Assembly (NCBI GenBank): GCA_035771175.1
Contig: CM069602.1
Span: forward strand, 7,255,001 to 7,319,000
DNA: 64,000 nucleotides
Source: Paratinospora sagittata
Lineage: Eukaryota > Streptophyta > Magnoliopsida > Ranunculales > Menispermaceae
Direction of reading: 5' to 3'
Position numbers and translations under genes: made by a program. Position 1 is the first letter of the stretch; each line of letters begins with the position of its first letter. Below the pieces are notes generated by a model. It was given only the letters and a program-made list of their open reading frames with translations. It was not told where the DNA came from and did no database searches. Positions 23,823 to 35,300 of this stretch are shown in pieces.

Positions 23823-24035
23823 CATTTTACTAAAGAGATCTTGGCTATCCAATATAAAGATGGAAAACATCTAATCCTTCAAAAATCTAACTAATATATA
23901 TATAATCAAACAGTACTTATTTTCTCAGCAAACTAATTGAGAAACAGCAACTCCCCCTGAAATTTTCTTTCTTACAGCTGCTAGCATTGTGAATTCACAT
24001 TGAGTGCACAAATTGCATTCATTCATTAATACAAT
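22739..24035. other. Convergent spacer with an (AT)n tract
   Basis: Lies between two convergent genes. Contains an (AT)n run at about 23789-23819. No open frame or RNA gene could be supported. Confidence 0.6.
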
Positions 24036-25060
24036 CTAAAACAGAACCAAATTAAGAAACCATGCCAAAGAGAAGATCAACCATGTTCCTGAAAAAGAAA
24101 ACCAAGAAAATTCTTACTTAGAAAAAGACCAGATCATCCACCCAAAATTCTAAAGAACAATATCATGTACAGATTGCACTTACCAGTACTGTTCCATAGT
24201 GGGTGGGTTCTCATCACATCACTGCTCCATGTCCCAAAGCTGCAATCTGTGGAAGTATCCACACCACCAACACAGTTACACACAAAAGAATTATAGTTCC
24301 CAGTATACCCACAAGCTCCATTACTCCTTTCACATTTGCTACAATAATCAGGATACTCATTCTTCACGTTAAATTTATACTTAAGAGCCACACCATAATT
24401 CCAACTCTGAGGATTAGATTCCTGGCCATTGAAGCTATACACTCCAGTATAAGCACTACACTGCAGCTTTTGAAGATCCATTTCATAAGCTGGCCCGAGA
24501 TCCACCGGTGTGTATACACAACACGTCGAGATCGGGAGATTAAGTGTGCTAATAGCAGGGCAAGAATAAAGAAAACTACATATGGGTGTGCCTTCATTAT
24601 CACATAAAGGCATCATAGAGCTGTTGTTGTAATTGCCACCATTATTACTATTTTGTGAATTAAAGAGAGGTGATGAGGTTGTGGAGCAGTCAAGAAGTGC
24701 AAAGACATTGTCTTCTAGGAATGTAAATGGTGCATCCCAGTCAAGGCTGAAGCCTTTACTAGATTGCGTCGACCTGCAAGTGGACATGGATGGGTCTTGA
24801 ATGTATAAGACTTGCTTGTTATAGTTGATAGAGTCGACGGTGTAGCAACCGGTGTGGGTGGCGAAGGTGAGCCTATCTTGATCACAAGTGACGTATTTTT
24901 GGAACCGAGGATCACCGCATCCAGGGCCGGTGCCGAAAGGGTATTGAATAGGTTGGTTTCCACATGATCTTTTGCAGGCTTGAGAGGAGACTGAAGAGGG
25001 TAGGAAGATGATGAGGGAGATCATGAAGTGAAGAGAGATGGAAGACCTGATGAGCTTCAT
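24036..25060 (-). CDS. GUB_WAK/WAK_assoc ectodomain protein without kinase, predicted surface-anchored
   Basis: Exon 1 is 25060-24184. A strong donor (G|GTAAGTGC) joins exon 2, 24088-24036, through a TTTTTCAG acceptor, giving 309 aa. A signal peptide covers about 1-27. Then comes the galacturonan-binding-type cysteine pattern ACKRSCGNQPIQYPFGTGPG with GCGDPRF and CDQDRL, and later the WAK-associated C-terminal block (STCCVYTP, DYCSKCERSNGACGY, FVCNC). Exon 2 adds only 17 residues, hydrophobic throughout, ending at a stop. There is no kinase domain, so this resembles the WAK/LRK10L extracellular half alone. A GPI anchor or C-terminal membrane tail is inferred. If the intron is not spliced, the frame ends instead at 24134 after 18 other residues. 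ATG 25060 was chosen because the upstream open extension begins with TTG. Confidence 0.88.
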
Positions 25061-25151
25061 GTCTGTGTATGACTTTGATTTGCAAAGGCTAATTAAGGAG
25101 AGAATATTAATATTAATGCATTTCAATTGGTTACAAGTAGTAGCTGGCTAC

Positions 25152-25158
25152 TTATAAA
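25152..25158 (-). promoter_or_regulatory. Probable TATA box of the WAK-like ectodomain gene
   Basis: TTTATAA on the minus strand, about 92-98 bp upstream of ATG 25060. It supports that start over any upstream one. Confidence 0.5.
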
Positions 25159-25468
25159 TCTTCTCTTTTGGTTTGGTGAGGAGAGAGAGGCAAGTGCTTT
25201 TTTGTGTTTAAGGGGATTACTTTTGGTGTTGGGGCACCTTTTGATTTCCATGCTTAAATTTTGCTCTTCTCATTAAGATGCTTTTGCTTTCTTTTTCTCC
25301 AAATGGTTCTATGAACTTTCGCTTATGATTGCAAGAGGTTTTGCAAATATTGCATGTTATAATTCGGTAATTCCTCTGCTCTATATGGATCCTCTGCTTA
25401 ATCTTCATTATCAATTGCTTACCAGAGACAAATAAGCTACATATATATATACTTCGGTAATTCCTCTG

Positions 25469-25470
<2 letters not shown>

Positions 25471-25509
<39 letters not shown>
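25471..25509. repeat. (AT)n microsatellite
   Basis: About 19 AT units. Immediately before it, CGGTAATTCCTCTGCT repeats a word at about 25365-25381. Confidence 0.95.
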
Positions 25510-25510
<1 letters not shown>

Positions 25511-25514
<4 letters not shown>

Positions 25515-26169
25515 TTGATTTTATTATTCTCTGAAAAGTCAAATTACAACAAAAACTGTTGAAAGTTATAAAACTTGCCTAAATATAGAGGTGTCGATGA
25601 ATTGGTTTAAACCATGAAATTGAACCAAATCGATGTGTTTGGTTTGGTTTAAAGTTTGAAAAAAATATAAACTGATAGGTTTGGTTGCGATTTGAAACTT
25701 TAAAAATCGATCTAAACCAAATCGATTCTAAAATTAAAACTATTAATATTTATTTTTAATGTTTATGATTCTTTTATGATACAAACATTCTCATTAAAAA
25801 AATATATAATCATCTTTATATTGTAAAAATAGTTTTCAAAATTTTTAAATATGCATTAAAAAAGTTAAAATTACCTTATATAAATACATATATAATTAAT
25901 TATTTTAATTTATTTAATATATATACATATAAAACTTCAACCCGATCAATCTAAATCAAACCAAACTGATTATGTTGGGTTCAGTTTGGTTTGGTTTGAT
26001 TTGATAATTCAAAATAAACCAATTAAGCTAAACCGAACCGAAACTGATTATATTTGATTTAGTTTAAATTTGAACATTAAACCGATCCAAATCAAACCGT
26101 CGACACCCCTGCCTAAATATAACGGTATTGCTGTAATTTGACTTTTCCAAGAATAATAAAATCAAAAAA
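25511..26169. mobile_element. Foldback MITE with about 40-bp terminal inverted repeats, split by a second MITE
   Basis: The left arm TTTTTTGATTTTATTATTCT, continuing through GAAAAGTCAAATTAC, is mirrored at the right end (GTAATTTGACTTTTCC then AATAATAAAATCAAAAAA). Without the nested element (25586-26111) and its target duplication the whole unit is only about 125 bp, nearly all palindrome. The superfamily is not certain. Confidence 0.8.
25586..26111. mobile_element. hAT-type MITE (526 bp) with 8-bp target-site duplication
   Basis: Ends are TAGAGGTGTCGA and TCGACACCCCTG, imperfect inverted repeats. CCTAAATA flanks it on both sides (25578-25585 and 26112-26119), an exact 8-bp duplication as expected for hAT. 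The interior is rich in AACCAAATCGAT/GGTTTGGTTT words, as in the copy at 57911-58391. Confidence 0.9.
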
Positions 26170-26175
26170 ATATCT

Positions 26176-28195
26176 TTTTTCTCTTCTTAAAAAATAAAAT
26201 AAATAAATAAATAAAAACCTTTCTATTAAGAAATATTAAAATTAAATTAGAATTTTTAAACCAAAATGATCACCTTAATTAGAGTTCTAGCCTTGGGTAT
26301 TACACTTCTTTATATTTATAAAGATTAATCGAAGTAATTAGAGTGTACGTAGTTGATCTCTGACATGTGAAACTTCTAATTGCAGATTTGGTCAACTGTG
26401 ACGAATGGGAGGGATCACGGTCCATTGAGTTAATTAATGTTGGATATATAACCTTAATTAATACATAATTCATTGTTCTATATATCTTGGATTGCTGATA
26501 ATTTATTTGCAAGGGAATTATTTAAATTTCCACCGACATATCACTCTAAAAACAGCTCAAGAGATCATTCATGCATGCATTTGAACCATAGATCTTAACA
26601 ATACTTTATTAACTTCAAGTTAACTAATTAACGTAGTCCAGTAATTTCATTTACAATTAGAATGCTTAAGTTAATTAAAAAGAGTAATGCTATGCTATAT
26701 GTACGTTGGGTGTCAATGCGATTTGTCGATGCTGGCACTCAGCCTCTCTTAAATGTTTTAGAAATGTTGCGTAATACACGTACATCCTCAAAACATTTAA
26801 CAGAATTGAATGTCAGAGTCAAAAAAATGACGTTGATATCCAACATATATACAATATTTTTCAATTGAAAATTTAGCAAAAATGTGCATGTATTCAGATA
26901 AACGAACTAAAAAATAAAAATATTCATATCACCAAAAAAAACACAAAATGCTATATACATACATAGATACATATTTACAAATGTATGTATACATATATAT
27001 ATACACACACATGTATACATATACATACACCCCCAAATCTGGTGGTGATCAACAAGACCGTTTAGGGTTTGCTGTTAACAGAATGAGGCATCTGATGCCA
27101 TCTCAGAGTCGCATCTCAAAAAAAGAAGGGTTCCTGAGAATCTTTCTAATGGAACTTCCCATCTCTTTATTTAATTATTCTCTTAAGTAGTGTACTGTGA
27201 GATGTTCAGTTCTAGAAGATGTTTCCATTTGTAAGTGAAGCTAAAACAAGAAGGGCATCTCGTTGACCCCAGCAGGCAATATTATATGAGGATATATAAT
27301 TTTAAAAATAACTGATAATATTTATGTAAGTTCACATTATTGGAGTCCTGATTAAAAGGGTAACCGTTGTTTTAATTTATTAAATGATCTAATGGGCGAC
27401 TACGAAAAAGAAAAGAAAAGATTATGGGCAATCATGGTCCACCTTATGTATGAATTAAGAACATCAATTAAATGTCTCCCCCACCTCCCATTGTTTCAGT
27501 AATTTGCGGCTTTGATACAATAAATCACGAGTTAAATCACTAGTGCTTGTCATAAAATAGTGGGAGGAGAAGTTATGCAATGGTCGGGATATTACTAGAC
27601 CCTTAAAGGTACATGGTCGTATAATGATTTTAGGACCCAAAATATATACCTAAAATCATATATATACTTATATGGTGTAAGGTTTTTTTCCTCTTACGAT
27701 GTAGAGAAGTGGTCGTGTGGTATATTTTTGGTATATATTTAAATTGTTTTAGTACTCCTCTTTTGCCAAACATTGAAGTGAGAAACTCTTATGTTCCTTT
27801 TTATTTTATTTTATGATAATTTGAGGTATCTAAGTATCTAAGCCAACTTAGATGCACTAACTAATCACAAGAACAAACCCAAACCCTGGAGAAAAGTGGT
27901 GTCCCCTCAACAATTATGTTGGTGTACCCCATCACACACATTGTCTATAATGCCAAATATATTTTTTTCAAGCAAAAACCACGACTCCACTTGGTGAAGT
28001 GATTCAAACTTCGCCCTTATAAGTCAGGAGTACAAACTCTAACTACGTGGCCATCTTGTTCGGTGACTCTTTTTTTATTTTAGAATACCACCACATATAT
28101 GTCAATAGAAAGTTAGGGTTTGTAAAACATGCAAACCCACGACAGACACGTAGCCTTATGAGTCCAAAAAGAGCAAATTGGATTGATGTTCTAAT
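26176..28195. other. Intergenic, AT-rich; small hairpin at 27624-27659
   Basis: No supported gene. The only structured signal is an 11-bp perfect inverted repeat, ATGATTTTAGG at 27624-27634 and its complement at 27649-27659. (CA)n/(TA)n tracts occur near 26940-27020. Confidence 0.55.
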
Positions 28196-28927
28196 TAGGA
28201 GTGACAATTGGTATTCGAACCCGTTTGTTGATATCGTCTAGTCCAGGTATAAAAATTAGTTACTTAAAACCGGATCACGTATATATTTTTTTTTGTCCAT
28301 TTCTAAAAGTGGGCCGGGTGGATGGGGAAGAAAAAAATGGATACTCGGGGTAAAAATGTAATTTTTTAAAGAGATATACATGTGTAACCCGACAATGACT
28401 CTTGGTTATATATGTTACTCTTTGATTATGGGCCGAATATAAATTTTTTCTTTGTCGTTTCTAATAGCGAGTCGGGTCCTAACGGGAAGGAAAAAATACA
28501 TACCCGGCTACTAGGGGTAAAAATATAATTTTTTTAAGATTTATATATGTATGTATGTGTGTGTGTGTATAGATATAGATATATAAATATATATAACCCA
28601 ACAATGACTCTTGGTTATATATATAGAATCCTTGGTTTATATATATATATAAGGTGGAAGAGAGGATAAAATAGCTTGGATAATTAATTATATTATATAT
28701 AATTATATTTTATATTTAAAAATGATATAGAAATACAAATATAATATAGGGAAAAAGGACAAAAGCGACAATCCATTTTTTTTTAACCATACTGATACAG
28801 ACAAAAGACTTAATATCCATTTAAAAAACAAACCTTTAAACAAACCGGGTACGGACACATTATATGTTCTACATATAAGGAGTTGGCTACACCTGTTTTT
28901 TTCCATACCTTATTTTTGCCACCCCTA
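28196..28927. mobile_element. Probable hAT-type MITE with internal tandem repeat
   Basis: Left end TAGGAGTGACAATTGG and right end TTTTTGCCACCCCTA are related inverted termini. The interior has CCCGG-rich words. A roughly 200-bp unit is partly duplicated: the core CGACAATGACTCTTGG-type sequence appears near 28390 and 28600. No clear target duplication. An apparent relative is at 60537-61268. Confidence 0.55.
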
Positions 28928-29597
28928 CTTACGATGGGCAACATGAGCATAAGGGCCGAATGACTTTAAAAAGGGTAATTCTAAATGCACCCACAAAAAA
29001 CAATCTATACATTTTAAATTACCCTTTGGATATCACATATACATATTTTTCTTTTTCTTTTTTGGGCTTTGGCAACCACATACACATATTGAGGATTATA
29101 GATGGACAACGAATTATGGTGTAAATTGATGATATTTAATAATTGGGAACCAAGTATAAAATGCCATCTTTAATTTTTAATTTTTTACTGTAAATAACCA
29201 AAAAAATGTCACCTGTTATTTGAAAGAAAGAAGCGAACTGATTCAGAAGAAAATTGGTGGCATCAGCATCCAATAGCAGTTCAAATCAAACCCAACTGAG
29301 CTAGCTTCACTAGATTCGTGGGCCGTAAAGCCCATTTTTCGTCTGCAGTGGCAGGGCCCATGACTGATCATGACGCACTTGCAAGTTGGTAAATTAATAA
29401 TCAATATCATGCATTATAATCGTGCAATTAGCATGTAAACATGGAATAGGTTGGGGCACTCCAGCCGCCCATGCCTTAGTTGAAAAGTATCTAGCAAGGA
29501 ATAGGTCAACTTTTTGGGTCCCTGTCCCACAATGGTCGTCGAAAATAACATGACTTTCTGTCTACACTACATGTTATTTTTTTAAAAAAAATTTCGT

Positions 29598-29844
29598 GTC
29601 ATTCAGTGACTACTCAGAATGCGAAATTAGACTCCTTAAGAAAGGTCTCGAGTTCGATTCTGGGAAGGCCCTTCACTATTCATAAATAGTAGGGATAAAT
29701 GATATCGTCCGTTACTATGACCCTATTGGGTATCGCAAATTCAACTAGATGTGATAATATTATGTGATACTATGACTAGGCGTTTGCCCCGATAGGGTGT
29801 GCCTACACCTAGGTAGGGGGCAGCTGTGCAACTCAGAGTGTGAC
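29598..29844 (+). mobile_element. SINE-like element, single copy (247 bp)
   Basis: Same sequence family as the trimer at 54177-54945: it starts GTCATTCAGTGACTAC, has GGTCTCGAGTTCGATTC (a good pol III B-box, GTTCGATTC) about 50 nt in, and ends TAGGGGGCAGCTGTGC...GTGTGAC. Flanks AAAAATTTCGT (left) and AAAAATTCGT (right, 29845-29854) are a probable target-site duplication with one indel. It is more diverged than the trimer units. Confidence 0.75.
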
Positions 29845-30703
29845 AAAAATTCGTCTTTTCAACGAGACAAATTTACGTTTGAGTACTACAAAAACACTGA
29901 ATAGCTCTTTATAAATGAGTGTAATTAAAATAAATACGAGCTTCAATCTTGAGACCTTCATCCTGCAACTATTTTTAACATAGATCCCCGACCATTTGTG
30001 TAATAGAACATTAAATACGCTGCATGTCCTTCTATACTCAAATATATATACATGTTCATTAAATCATCTCGTGTATTATATATATATTTTAAAAAAAAAT
30101 TGACACACACATATTATAAGGATAGCTTAGAGCATAAGTATGAAAAGCATAGCTCTTAATTAATTTACATCGCTGGGACGGCTGACGAGCTTGACCTTTG
30201 TAGCCAAACTCCTTTACCATAATAACGAAATAGCTACGAAATTCCTAAAATGTGTAATTGTGTATGAACATCTCACATGATTGACCAAAACTACAATAAT
30301 TTTATCCTCCTTATTACAACATACTAATGTCACACCGTGACGGCATATTTATTACAGTGGTTATATGATGATCACATTAATTACATTAGTCAATTGCAAT
30401 GCAATAAGCATAGTAAAGTGAGAGAGATTTTTTTTTTTTTTTTTATTTCTCACAAGGTGCAGAATTAGTACCGGCGAGAGCAAAACGAAACACCTCTCCC
30501 AACAAGTGGGAACATGAAACTTTAAAAACAGGGATGACTTTAAGACTAAACAAGCCAGTCACTTGTTGATAAAGATCTTTATTTCAACCTCCATATTTCT
30601 TAACTGTTAAGAAATGCTGGAGTGGCCTGTGCAGGAAAGAACCAAGAAACTTCGAAGACCGAGTGGGCAGTACTAGAACTGAGGGACTTGTTAAATTACC
30701 TTC

Positions 30704-30710
30704 TATATAA
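30704..30710 (+). promoter_or_regulatory. TATA box of AAA-ATPase copy 2
   Basis: TATATAA in CTTCTATATAAGAG, about 103 bp before ATG 30813. The same TTCTATATAA lies 100-101 bp before the ATG in copies 3 and 4, so the promoter core was duplicated with the genes. Confidence 0.75.
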
Positions 30711-30812
30711 GAGAGAGAGAACCCAACAACAGGGCAACAAACATTAAACGATATTGGAAGGTGCACCAGATTCACCAAAAGAATTTCTCATATATTTTGA
30801 TCATCAATTAAG

Positions 30813-32333
30813 ATGATGTTCGCGAAGATGGGGGACATGTGGGCTGCAGTGGGATCAACACTAGCAAGCATCATGTTCGTTTACGCCATGTTTCAACAGT
30901 ACTTCCCTTCCGAACTTCGTGATCATCTCCAATACTACAGCCAACGCTTCCTAAATTTCTTCTACCCATACATCGACATCTCCTTCCATGAATATACAGG
31001 AGAGCGCTTCATGCGCAACGAAGTTTACTCAACTATTGAGACTAACCTCAGCCGCAATTCCTCTAAACTTGCCAAGAAGCTCAAAGCTGACATTGCTGAC
31101 AACAGTAAGAACTTTGTTTTCAGCATGGAAGACTACGAGGAGATCACAGACATTTATCAAGGCGTTAGGCTTCGATGGGCTTCACACAAATCGTCCTCCA
31201 ATAACAAAACCTTCTCTTTCTACCCCACAGATGCTGATGATAGAAGGTTTTTCAAGCTAACATTTCATATAAGGCATAGAAATCTTGTTACAGAGTCATA
31301 TTTGAATCATGTTCGAGAACAAGGCAAGAAGATGAAGATGCAAAATCGACAAAGAAAGCTCTACACTAATAATAAAAGTGAGAGCTGGGACGGGTACAAG
31401 AGGACTATGTGGAGCCATATGGTTTTCGAACACCCTTCAACGTTTCAGACCTTAGCAATGGACCCAAAGAAGAAGAAGGAGATTATTGATGATTTGATGG
31501 CCTTTACCAGAGGGAAAAACTACTATGCCAGAGTTGGTAAGGCATGGAAACGAGGGTATTTGCTATATGGTCCTCCTGGTACCGGTAAATCCTCTATGAT
31601 AGCTGCCATGGCGAATCTACTAGAGTACGATGTTTACGACCTTGAATTAACGTCTGTAAAGGATAACAGTGAGTTAAAGAAGCTGTTGATCGAGATTCCT
31701 AAGAAGTCGATTATTGTGATTGAAGATATTGATTGCTCGCTTGATCTTACTGGGCAAAGAAAGAAGAAGGAAAAGAAGGAAGGAGATGATGAAGACGAGA
31801 AGGATCCTATTACTAAAAAGGCTAAAAAATTAGAAGAAATTAATTCCAGAGATAGTAAGGTTACCCTCTCCGGGCTTTTGAATTTCATTGATGGATTATG
31901 GTCTTGTTGTGGTGGTGAGCGGCTCATTGTCTTCACTACTAATTATGTCGAACAACTTGACCCTGCGCTCATTCGAAGAGGTCGGATGGACAAGCACATA
32001 GAATTATCTTACTGTTGTTTTGAAGGGTTCAAGGTGCTTGCCAAGAATTACTTGACTGTTGATTCTCACAAGCTTTTTGAAAGCATTAGACAATTGTTAG
32101 AAGAGACCCAAATGACTCCTGCTGATGTTGCTGAAAATTTAATGCCAAAAACAGTTGATTGGGACCCTGAGAGTTGCTTGGAGAACCTAATTGAAGCTCT
32201 CAGAAAAGCTAAGGAAGAAGCAATAAGGTTAAAAACCGATAAGGATGTAATGGAAGAGATCAGTAAGTCATTGGACAAGGAAGAAGCTAAGGTGGAGGAG
32301 TCAATTCAGTTGCTAGAAAACGGAAAGGACTAA
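30813..32333 (+). CDS. AAA-ATPase, BCS1/ASD-like (copy 2, intact)
   Basis: Single exon, 506 aa, starting MMFAKMGD. A membrane segment at about 14-32 (GSTLASIMFVYAMFQQYF) is followed by the N-terminal family domain (SFHEYTGER at 57-65, DYEEITDIYQGVRLRW at 107-122). Then come the AAA core with Walker A GPPGTGKS (253-260), Walker B IVIEDID (300-306), a charged KKKEKKEGDDEDEKD loop (317-331), and the LDPALIRRGRMDKH segment (382-395). The tail is charged and probably helical. It is the only undamaged member of the plus-strand array, so it is a good reference for the lesions in copies 3 and 4. Family members are membrane-bound ATPases of mitochondria or ER linked to stress, cell death and seed development; the exact role here is unknown. 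Confidence 0.96.
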   Translation: MMFAKMGDMWAAVGSTLASIMFVYAMFQQYFPSELRDHLQYYSQRFLNFFYPYIDISFHEYTGERFMRNEVYSTIETNLSRNSSKLAKKLKADIADNSKNFVFSMEDYEEITDIYQGVRLRWASHKSSSNNKTFSFYPTDADDRRFFKLTFHIRHRNLVTESYLNHVREQGKKMKMQNRQRKLYTNNKSESWDGYKRTMWSHMVFEHPSTFQTLAMDPKKKKEIIDDLMAFTRGKNYYARVGKAWKRGYLLYGPPGTGKSSMIAAMANLLEYDVYDLELTSVKDNSELKKLLIEIPKKSIIVIEDIDCSLDLTGQRKKKEKKEGDDEDEKDPITKKAKKLEEINSRDSKVTLSGLLNFIDGLWSCCGGERLIVFTTNYVEQLDPALIRRGRMDKHIELSYCCFEGFKVLAKNYLTVDSHKLFESIRQLLEETQMTPADVAENLMPKTVDWDPESCLENLIEALRKAKEEAIRLKTDKDVMEEISKSLDKEEAKVEESIQLLENGKD

Positions 32334-32446
32334 GGAAAGTGGTTTAGTTAGGGAATTTTTTATTTAGTTTTGTTGTTAGTTGTTTTGATGTTTCTTTAAT
32401 ATTAGTCCTATAGTTTAAGAATTTTAAGAATTACCGTCCTCGTAAT

Positions 32447-33705
32447 ATGTTCCTCACTCTGATGTGCCTAATGACAATATGCAGCTTCATGAAGTGTGAT
32501 ATTTCTGATTCAGAAGATTATTCTTCAAATATTTCAAATCAGACTGATGATGAAAACAATTATATGGATCTTTCCCATATTACTGATATTCATATGGCCG
32601 ATGATTCATCTTCATTTCGACGAAATGAACCTGGTATTTCTGAAATTCTGTCAGATACTGAAGATCCATTTCTTGAACCTCCCAGAACAACTCCAGCAAC
32701 ATTTCAGCATAATTCTGGCCCATGGTTCAGTCTTGATAATGTCCCAGTATAGGATTATTTATGCTATTCATAACGTAGAATATGTATTGTCTAAGTGAAA
32801 CACAACCACTGGAATAAAATTAGTTAATTAATTTCAAAAAATTCTAAACCAAACTGAAGCAATCTATTGATAAAATTAACCAATGAAAAGATCAGTTTAT
32901 TGGTCAAATTGGATTGATAATTACTTCGAACAACTATAAACTATTAAGTATACTCTTGAACTTATCATGATAGACCTTTTGGTCTAGACTAAAAGTAAAT
33001 GTAGCATTAATAGACTTTTGACAAAAGAATGAAAGATACAAATTAACAAAAAAAAAAACCTCTAAAAAGACATTAGAAAGAAATTTAAAGCTAATGTCTT
33101 TGGGATTTCTACTCATGAATAGCACACAACAAATGGATATGTTAGTGAAGAAATTTTCCAATAAAATAAATTTGTAATTCCCTTAATGATTAATAGTAAT
33201 TGAAAAGATCCATTTGAGATGCAGAGTACGATCTCTAACTTGTTGCTGCACAGAGTCAACTTGTTTAATTTGATGCATGGCTGAAATCTATATAAAAGAA
33301 AATTGCAAAAATTTTCTACTTGTAAACTAAAACCCCATTTGAAAACCTAAATTGAGACATACTTGGCAATCAAAACATCAAAAAGATGAAGAATAATGCT
33401 AAAGTGATTTAGGTGTTGCACTGCAATGTAAAATGCAGTACCTTAATTATCATTTTTGGGTTGCATCAAACCACGCATATTGAGACATGATTCAATGCAA
33501 ATTTAAAAGATGCATTTTGCACTACAGTACACACCCCAATCAATGTAGCATCACTCAAGAAGATGAAACATGGATGATTTATCAAGCTGAAACTGGAAAT
33601 GCTATCCCTGTTGATCTTGAAGCACAACTAGAGTTCAAATACTGGCAACGTACTATGCAGTTTTATTCCAATAAATTAATGTTCATCCATAACAACAGCT
33701 AACTA
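32447..33705 (+). pseudogene. Possible retroelement or endogenous pararetrovirus polyprotein remnants
   Basis: Two plus-strand fragments lie in DNA inserted into the 3' flank of copy 2 (the paralogous flank resumes near 34110-34200). Fragment 1 (32447-32752) is acidic and Ser/Asp-rich and ends GPWFSLDNVPV, resembling a WFTxDDIP-type motif I associate with plant caulimovirid-like or related polyproteins. Fragment 2 (33487-33702) contains WMIYQAETGNAIPVDLEAQL and EFKYWQRTM. Neither has RT, protease or other diagnostic enzyme motifs. The assignment rests on recalled motif resemblance and is weak. Confidence 0.3.
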
Positions 33706-34833
33706 ACCTAATTAAATGAATATGACTTGAGAAATCAAAGTTAAGGAGCAAAGACAGAAAATAATTTAGGAATAATCTTTAGATATGAAAAGAAATCAGA
33801 GGGATTGGAATAAATTGAGAATCGGAGAAAGACGACGAGCAAGCATGAACGAAGTCAAGAAAACAAGAGAGCCCTTACAGAGTAGAACTCGTATGGGAGA
33901 AAGAGACGCCCACGTACCTGTCTTTGTTCCGCCTGTAGACTCTACGTCGCCAGATCGAAAGATATGAAGAGCCCCGTTGGTGTTGATTGAAAGAAATCCA
34001 TTCATCCTTTAGTAAGATGAGAAATGACCTGAGCCCTAACCGTTCGGGTAAAGTCTCTGTTATATATTTTGGATGGCATTTGCAAGTGGTTAGATTGGTT
34101 CATAATGTTAATGTTTTCTTTAATATAATTAGTCCCTACAAGGATTATCTAGAATTATATAAGTTATTCATTATGTAGAATATGTAATTGTCTGGGGAAT
34201 TTATCCGGGCTTGATTTGTTTGAAAATTGGTGTCTACGGCTGTTACTACTAGGAGTAAATATAAAAATTTAATTAATCGTTAACTTCTTGTCTCAAAAAC
34301 AATCCATAGCAAACCAAAAAGGAGGAGCTAGGGGTACATATGCTTAATTTGGTTAGGTTTAAATATATATCACTAGAACAATACTTCTTATTGATAGTAT
34401 TTCTTAATTGATTATATCCTATTCTATGGTAAATGGTATAGATCCAAAACTATGTAAATAATAATCATTATATTCAACAAATCCATTAATTTTCTATAAT
34501 AATTTTACTTTGTTAATACTAAAATATTTATAAAAGAAGTGCAGTTGGTAAGAGATGATTTTATAATTTAAAGGTTTCAGATTCAATTTTTGTCACCACT
34601 TTATTCTCAAGACGAAAGAGATTAATGAATTAGAAACCGAGTGCCTTATGCTTCTCGAGAGTATAAAATATTAAACGAAAAAAATACATCAAAGAATACA
34701 AATCTGACCTAGTATTAGTTGCTAACATGAACAAGCAATTAATGCTAGTATGCTAATACTTTTAACCCGGTTAACTTGTGATATTTAATGCTCTCTTTTT
34801 ATGTTAACTTGTGATATTTAACATGATTGCACA

Positions 34834-35300
34834 GGAGTTACGCCACGTAGCTCCTGCACAGGGATTTTTTTTTTTCAATGCAATCCATCCCTATTGTCTA
34901 TATTTATTTAGATTTTTTTTTAAAAAAAATAGCCTCTCTTTTTTTAATCTTTTAGTTTTTTATATCTTTTTTAATTTTTCTCTTTACTATGTGTTTATTG
35001 ATAATTTAAATATCTTAATAAATTAAATTAAATTAACTTTAAAAAATCTTAGTCACGTAAAAAAATTATTTCAATTCCAAAAACATAAAGCTAAAAAGAT
35101 GAGAAAAATACAAAGTAAAAAGTTAGAAAAAAAATAAACAGAATTTTTTCTAATATAAAGCAGAGAGTGGCTGATTTCTTTTTAAAAAATAAAATAGAAT
35201 GAAAATGCAATAACAGCGTATTTAATAGAGTGCAATGGAAAAAAAAAAATTTAAAAAATTTTAAAAAAAACCCTATGCAAGAGTTACACGACACAACTCC
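34834..35300. mobile_element. Foldback MITE
   Basis: The left arm GGAGTTACGCCACGTAGCTC followed by CTGCACAGGG, a poly-T run and CAATGCAA is mirrored imperfectly at the right end (reverse strand GGAGTTGTGTCGTGTAACTC, TTGCATAGGG, poly-T, CATTGCA). Edges are approximate and no target duplication was identified. Confidence 0.6.

Noticed and set aside
25061..25126. Upstream extension of the WAK-like ectodomain
   Set aside because: It begins with TTG, lies close to the likely transcription start, and would bury the signal peptide.
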